A stretch of 19,698 nucleotides of DNA. Source: UBA5399 sp964464145. GTDB lineage: Bacteria; Bacillota; Clostridia; Christensenellales; Christensenellaceae. Made by a program: the position numbers and the translations under genes. The stretch lies in contig CAYXFB010000051.1 of NCBI GenBank assembly GCA_964464145.1, positions 1 through 19,698 of the forward strand, written 5' to 3'. The notes under the pieces were generated by a model. The model did not search any database, was not told the origin of the DNA, and was given only the letters and a program-made list of their open reading frames with translations. Below are positions 15,868 to 19,698 of the stretch, in pieces. How positions within the stretch are numbered: position 1 is the first letter of the stretch; each line of letters opens with the position of its first letter.

Positions 15868-16347
15868 ATGACGGCATCACTACCCGGTCTTTTATCGGTA
15901 TTCTTCACGTCCATGCTGCCAATATGGGAACTGAAAGGGTCTATTTTGGCGGGCGTAGGCTTTGGCCTACCCATATGGGAGGTCTTTATTGCGGCGTACC
16001 TAGGCTCCTGCGTACCCGTGCCCTTCATAATATTCCTGATAGAAAAAATAATAGTGAAGCTTTCACAAAGCAAGGTGAAATTTTTCAACAGCGTTGCCGG
16101 ATGGATACTGGGCAAGGTGGAAAAGCACAAGGGCAAGATAGAAAAATACGGCTATCTGGGCGTATTCCTGTTTGTGGCAGTGCCCCTTCCCGGCACGGGC
16201 GTGTGGACGGGCTCGCTGCTGGCCGCCATGCTGGGGCTTTCGCCCAAAAAAGCCATACCGCTTGTGCTGCTTGGCAATTTGGTGGCGGGTTTCCTCATGC
16301 TGCTGCTGGCGGATCTCTTCTTCCCGGGCGCGCATCTTTGGGGATGA
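15868..16347 (+). CDS. COG2426 / small multidrug export family membrane protein
   Basis: A 159-residue membrane protein with about four hydrophobic segments. The start LPGLLSVFFTSMLPIWELKG and the later region VAVPLPGTGVWTG are typical of the PF06695/COG2426 family, named for small multidrug export but with little direct proof of function. The central loop with KVEKHKGKIEKYG is strongly basic. ATG 15868 has AAAGGA at a good distance. It is divergent from the TtcA-like gene and converges on the small gene at 16352 with only four bases between the stop codons. Confidence 0.88.
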   Translation: MTASLPGLLSVFFTSMLPIWELKGSILAGVGFGLPIWEVFIAAYLGSCVPVPFIIFLIEKIIVKLSQSKVKFFNSVAGWILGKVEKHKGKIEKYGYLGVFLFVAVPLPGTGVWTGSLLAAMLGLSPKKAIPLVLLGNLVAGFLMLLLADLFFPGAHLWG

Positions 16348-16351
16348 GCGC

Positions 16352-16552
16352 TCAATTGCTCAGTGAACGAAACACATGCGCCGGACGGCGCTTAGACGCA
16401 ATTGAGGCGAAGGACTGCGCCGCCGGGGCTTCGGTGCGTTTGCGGTTCTTTTTGCGCGTTGTGGCGTAAGCGCCCGCGCAAAGCAGCGCTATCACGGAGA
16501 ATGCGGCGATCAAAAGAGCCAGCACGCGGGGAGAGGTCAATATTTCAAACAT
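16352..16552 (-). CDS. Small single-span membrane protein of unknown function
   Basis: A 66-residue protein with a hydrophobic span (VLALLIAAFSVIALLCAGAY) followed by a very basic stretch TTRKKNRKR and a Ser/Ala/Arg-rich tail, which puts the tail in the cytoplasm. AGGTG lies six bases before ATG 16552, a good translation signal; a GTG at 16561 would add three residues but destroys that spacing. No family is recognised. It is convergent with the COG2426 gene. The initiation signal and clear topology argue for a real gene. Confidence 0.6.
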   Translation of the reverse strand: MFEILTSPRVLALLIAAFSVIALLCAGAYATTRKKNRKRTEAPAAQSFASIASKRRPAHVFRSLSN

Positions 16553-16754
16553 ATAAAACACCTGCTTTCCATCAAATAATCTCGTATAGCATCAGTATAG
16601 ACAGGGCATATGCCAAAAACGGTATGTATCCGCAAATTTTTTTTGTGGCACGGAAAAAAGATATACGCTTTGCGCCGCGCGCCGATTCCACCCGAAATAC
16701 GCCGAGAATATGGCGCGGTATTATTGACAATATGCTGCCACAAGCCAAAAAAGT

Positions 16755-16783
16755 GTGACAAAAAGGCGGCTTTATACTATAAT
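16755..16783 (+). promoter_or_regulatory. Promoter of the D,D-carboxypeptidase gene
   Basis: GTGACA (16755-16760) and a perfect TATAAT (16778-16783) are 17 bases apart. The leader is about 90 bases and ends with a very stable hairpin. The gap 16553-16881 otherwise shows no gene that I can support. Confidence 0.7.
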
Positions 16784-16849
16784 ATAAAGCAATAAAACAG
16801 GGTGCAGGGTCGCATGATGCATAATGTTTGTTACTTCCGCCCGCTACCC

Positions 16850-16866
16850 GGCCGCGCCGCGCGGCC
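16850..16866 (+). promoter_or_regulatory. GC hairpin just upstream of the carboxypeptidase ribosome-binding site
   Basis: GGCCGCG-CCG-CGCGGCC is a perfect 7-base all-GC stem with a 3-base loop. It ends three bases before the Shine-Dalgarno AAAGG (16870-16874) that serves GTG 16882, so its folding could affect ribosome access. Confidence 0.5.
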
Positions 16867-16881
16867 ATGAAAGGCTTTCTT

Positions 16882-18840
16882 GTGAAAAAAACTATTGCGC
16901 TTATAATATTATTGGTAATGCTGTTCGTTCCCCTTACCGCCCTTGCGGAGGAGGAGCCGCCGCAGGAGACTGTGGCCGAGGATCTGCCGGAGGATCAGGC
17001 TTCGCCGGATACGGGAGAGACCCAACCGCCGGAGGAGACCGCTTCGCCCGGAGGCTCGTCCACCCGCGCGCCCTCTTCGTCCACCGCTTCGGCGTCACCC
17101 TCGCCCTCGCCCACACAATATCAGGATCAGGCGGCGGCGCAGGCAACGGGTTCGAACGACCCCGGCGGCAATCAGGGCGGAGTGGCGGAGGAAACGCAGC
17201 TTCCAGCAGGCGTACCCGAGTTTGACGCTTCGCTGGTGCCGGACAGCATGTCCGCCATACTTATTGAGGCGAGCACCGGCCAGATACTTTTCCAAAAAAA
17301 CGCGCAAACCAAAATGTACCCGGCCAGCACCACCAAGCTTTTGACGGCGCTGGTGCTGCTTGACGAGGCGCCCGATCTGGACGAAAAGATAACGGTGGGC
17401 GCGGAGGTGAACGGTTTTTCCAGCGGCTCCAGTATGATGAATCTAAAGAGCGGGCATTCCGTGACGGTGCGCGAGCTGCTGTACGGCCTTATGCTGCCCT
17501 CGGGCAACGACGCTGCGGCGGCCGTTGCCGTGCATTATGGCGGCAGCATAGACGGTTTCGCGGCCATGATGAACAAAAAAGCGGCCGAGCTTGGCATGAC
17601 GGATTCGAACTTCACAAACCCGCACGGGCTCAACATGCAAAATTCCACCAACACCACAACGGCGCAGGATATGGCAAAGCTGGCGGCTGAGGCGCACAAA
17701 AACAGCACGCTGGCCGAAATAATGGCCACGCCCAGCTATGAGGTGACCTCCACAGAGCTGAACGCCGAAACGCAGGTGATAACGAATAACAATATTTTGA
17801 TACGCACGCCTGAAAGCGAAGCCGGACAAGAGCGTTATAAAGATTTTCTCTATCCGCCCGCAACGGGCATGAAAACCGGCCTGCTGCAAAACGTGGAGGG
17901 AAACGCTTACTACGGCTGCCTAGTGGCCAGCGCGGAGCAGGGCGATATGGACCTTATAGCCTGCATGTTCGGAGACACCTCGGATAGGTCGGTGGAGCGC
18001 TGGAGCGTGGCCATAAACCTTTTCGATTACGGATTCAAAAATCTGGCCTGGGCGGATATAGGCAAGTATATAGAGCCGGTGAAGGAAACGCGCCAGATAT
18101 CCGACTACGCTTCGAACGACCCGCAAGAGGGGCAGCTTTCCATAAGCACATCCGCCGCGGAGGACGCGCCCGGCGTGGAGCTTGTGTATAAGCCGTTGGC
18201 CGAGGAGCTTGCGCAGGGCAGCGCCAAGGTGGAGCAAAATGTGGAAATAACGGGTAAGCTGACCGCGCCCATTGAAGAGGGTCAGGAGATGGGCAGGGTC
18301 ACCTATACTCTGGGCGGTGAGGAGCTATACAGCGCGCCGCTCCTGGCGGGGCGCACGGTATTCGCCATAGGGCAGGAGCAGGAGACAAAGGCCGAATACG
18401 CTCTGCCCGGCGCGGTGGACGGTATGCCCGAATACTGGTGGCTGATAATAGTTATACCGGCGGCGGGTGTGGCAGGCTTCCTCATAATACGCCACTTCAT
18501 GGGCGGAGGCATGGGCCCGCGCCCCAACTTCGGTATATTGAGTGACCGCAAGCCGCGCAGAAGCAGCTATGGCGGACGGGGCTACGGCGGCAGAAGCTAC
18601 GGCGCGAAGGGCTATGGCGGACGAAATTACGATATGCCCAAATATTCGTCCGGCAGGAGCCAAAGCACACGCGGCGAAACATACAGCGCGCGCGAATATG
18701 AATACGTGGAGCCAAACGGCGGCGAGGAAAAGCAAACCCCCACGGTGCGCCGCAGGAGCAGCACATATTATTACGATGAGTCTGAGCTGCCTGAGCGGCC
18801 GAGGCGGGATCATCCCGGGCGGACTCGGCATAAGCTGTGA
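16882..18840 (+). CDS. D-alanyl-D-alanine carboxypeptidase (peptidase S11, DacF-like) with extended tail
   Basis: It trims the last D-Ala from peptidoglycan stem peptides outside the membrane. A signal peptide is followed by a long Glu/Pro/Thr/Ser linker (about residues 23-110), then the penicillin-binding fold with SxxK as STTK (Ser149, Lys152), SGN at 207-209 and KTG at 331-333, then a beta-rich C-terminal domain. A membrane span lies near 517-538 (WWLIIVIPAAGVAGFLII), and about 110 residues follow on the inner side with tandem YGGRG-type repeats and an Arg/Tyr-rich end. Typical S11 enzymes end in an amphipathic helix or short anchor, so the tail is unusual. I choose GTG 16882, with AAAGG seven bases upstream, over ATG 16867. 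Length is 652 residues. Confidence 0.93.
   Translation: MKKTIALIILLVMLFVPLTALAEEEPPQETVAEDLPEDQASPDTGETQPPEETASPGGSSTRAPSSSTASASPSPSPTQYQDQAAAQATGSNDPGGNQGGVAEETQLPAGVPEFDASLVPDSMSAILIEASTGQILFQKNAQTKMYPASTTKLLTALVLLDEAPDLDEKITVGAEVNGFSSGSSMMNLKSGHSVTVRELLYGLMLPSGNDAAAAVAVHYGGSIDGFAAMMNKKAAELGMTDSNFTNPHGLNMQNSTNTTTAQDMAKLAAEAHKNSTLAEIMATPSYEVTSTELNAETQVITNNNILIRTPESEAGQERYKDFLYPPATGMKTGLLQNVEGNAYYGCLVASAEQGDMDLIACMFGDTSDRSVERWSVAINLFDYGFKNLAWADIGKYIEPVKETRQISDYASNDPQEGQLSISTSAAEDAPGVELVYKPLAEELAQGSAKVEQNVEITGKLTAPIEEGQEMGRVTYTLGGEELYSAPLLAGRTVFAIGQEQETKAEYALPGAVDGMPEYWWLIIVIPAAGVAGFLIIRHFMGGGMGPRPNFGILSDRKPRRSSYGGRGYGGRSYGAKGYGGRNYDMPKYSSGRSQSTRGETYSAREYEYVEPNGGEEKQTPTVRRRSSTYYYDESELPERPRRDHPGRTRHKL
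18568..18627 (+). repeat. Four tandem 15-base units coding YGGRG-type pentapeptides
   Basis: Units at 18568, 18583, 18598 and 18613 code YGGRG, YGGRS, YGAKG and YGGRN. They lie in the cytoplasmic tail of the carboxypeptidase just after its membrane span. Confidence 0.9.
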
Positions 18841-18858
18841 AGCACAGTACGAGTTTTG

Positions 18859-18894
18859 AGAGGACATTCGGTTTGCTGGATGTCCTCTTTTTTT
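18859..18894 (+). terminator. Rho-independent terminator of the carboxypeptidase gene
   Basis: AGAGGACAT (18859-18867) pairs perfectly with ATGTCCTCT (18880-18888) across a 12-base loop, followed by a run of seven T. It starts 18 bases after the stop codon. Confidence 0.93.
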
Positions 18895-19053
18895 GCACAT
18901 TAGTGTCGTTCCGCTCTTGGGGCGTATTGGTCTATAAATTCTTCTTTATCTCGGTTTATGTGTGCCTGTGGCATAATGCTTTTTTCTTTGCTTAGGCGCT
19001 TCTATATATTTTTAAATCTTTGCCAAAGATGTAATCTAAATCTTAACTTTATT

Positions 19054-19393
19054 GGATATGCGCTTTTGCTGTGCCTCTAAACTCGCTGCACGGTACGCTT
19101 ATACTTCTATTTTATCGTTTTCCAAACGATGAAAGCTTTACTTTTTTGGATATGCGCGTTTGTTGTACCGCCTTTCCCGCTGCGCGGGGGCGCTTATACT
19201 TCTATTTTATCGTTTTCTAAACGATGAAACTTTTACTTATGTGGATTTGCGCCTGCGGCGGGCGATTTCCGCGCGGAGGCGCGGGTATAGGGTTGGACGC
19301 GGGCGGGAAAGACGGGTTCCGACGGAAAACGCGGCGTAAACTTCGTTTGAGTGATGCTGTATGTAGAGCAGCGCCGCTCCCTAGCTCCGCTGG
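19054..19393 (+). repeat. Right arm of the long inverted repeat
   Basis: Two tandem units start at 19054 and 19148 (GGATATGCGC), and the end module starts at 19243, giving periods of 94 and 95 bases. The end module 19244-19393 is the near-identical reverse complement of 1-150. Each unit has the dyad ATCGTTT/AAACGAT (or a close variant) and unit two has CCCGC-TGC-GCGGG. Bases 18895-19053 have no gene; 18940-19050 may be a badly decayed further unit (GGCGCTTCTATATATTTTTA resembles the unit core). Confidence 0.9.
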
Positions 19394-19546
19394 GACGGTT
19401 AGATGTAAGCCATTGTTTTAGTTGCTGCGCTAAAGTTTCCTTACGAAACCCATCTTCCCCGTCCGCTCAGAGTATGAGGGTAGGATGGTTTGAGGTTTGC
19501 TATTGTTTGAGCACCAACCCAAAAGAAAAGACAAGCATAAACTACC

Positions 19547-19698
19547 ATATGCGCTTTTGTTGTACCGCCTTTCCCGCTATGCGGGGGCGCTTATACTTCT
19601 ATTTTATCGTTTTTCTAAACGATGAAACCTTATACGTAGATGTATATGCGCCTGCGGCGGGCGATTTCCGCGCGGTTGCGCGGGTATAGGGTTGGACG
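19547..19698 (+). repeat. Further direct copy of the repeat, cut by the window end
   Basis: One unit (CATATGCGC at 19547 onward, with CCCGC-TAT-GCGGG and a TATTTTATCG core) leads into the end module from about 19644, which matches the start of 19244-19393 (TATGCGCCTGCGGCGGGCG, later GGGTATAGGGTTGGACG) up to the last base of the window. The 153 bases between the copies (19394-19546) are not repeated and hold nothing I recognise. Confidence 0.88.

Noticed and set aside
16572..16868. Leftward frame ending with a hydrophobic segment (FLAYALSILMLYEII), 20 bases upstream of the small membrane protein
   Set aside because: The end looks protein-like, but no start codon with a ribosome-binding site is found and the frame runs across the carboxypeptidase promoter. 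It could be a remnant; evidence is too weak to list.
19054..19698. Possible CRISPR array
   Set aside because: The ~94-base units are similar throughout their length; there is no short constant repeat alternating with unique spacers, and no cas gene is present.

Overview
The window carries a chromosomal replication origin: dnaA (DnaA initiator) and dnaN (beta clamp) lie side by side on the + strand, with DnaA boxes upstream of dnaA and a second origin-like element between the two genes. Low-GC-Gram-positive style signals (strong Shine-Dalgarno sites, TTGACA/TATAAT-type promoters with 17-base spacers, a CwlD-like amidase, a DacF-type D,D-carboxypeptidase, a DUF975 protein and a DUF6034-like lipoprotein) point to a bacterium of the class Clostridia. 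The DNA is close to balanced in GC, yet isoleucine is written almost only as ATA (28 of 30 in dnaN). A precise genus cannot be given from the sequence; a Christensenellales-like gut lineage is only a guess.

Layout. 1-345: inverted copy of a complex repeat (tandem units of about 94 bases plus a 150-base end module). 416-1267 (-): DUF975 membrane protein, closed by a terminator. 1260-1590: oriC part 1 and the dnaA promoter. 1591-3006 (+) dnaA; 3178-3241 oriC part 2 with a DnaA-trio-like element; 3254-4351 (+) dnaN; bidirectional terminator at 4382-4413. 4425-9235 (-): membrane GT39-type glycosyltransferase, GT2 polyprenyl-phosphate-type glycosyltransferase, secreted peptidoglycan-binding protein, lipoprotein. 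9236-9621: regulatory gap with two strong dyads. 9622-9942 (+): XRE-type repressor. 9953-13955 (-): membrane protein of unknown function, glycerol kinase, GNAT acetyltransferase, alpha/beta hydrolase, closely packed. 14178-15709 (-): TtcA-like tRNA thiolation enzyme and cell-wall amidase, overlapping by four bases. 15868-16347 (+): COG2426 small membrane transporter-like protein. 16352-16552 (-): small single-span membrane protein. 16882-18840 (+): D-Ala-D-Ala carboxypeptidase with an odd Tyr/Gly/Arg-rich tail. 18841-19698: terminator, then the right-hand repeat arm and the start of a further copy.

Themes. Apart from dnaA/dnaN, most genes build or modify the cell envelope: glycosyltransferases, peptidoglycan binding, amidase, carboxypeptidase, lipoprotein, several single-span proteins. 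glpK with a monoglyceride-lipase-like hydrolase suggests use of glycerol released from lipids.

The most notable points are: the nearly identical inverted repeats that bracket the origin segment; the loss of the usual recF-gyrB-gyrA neighbours and the head-on orientation of most genes right of the origin; the DnaA-trio-like repeat before dnaN; the paired palindromes at the GT39 promoter next to an XRE gene; and the extreme ATA codon preference. I did not find a clear new defence or mobile system: no transposase, integrase, CRISPR array, tRNA or rRNA was seen.
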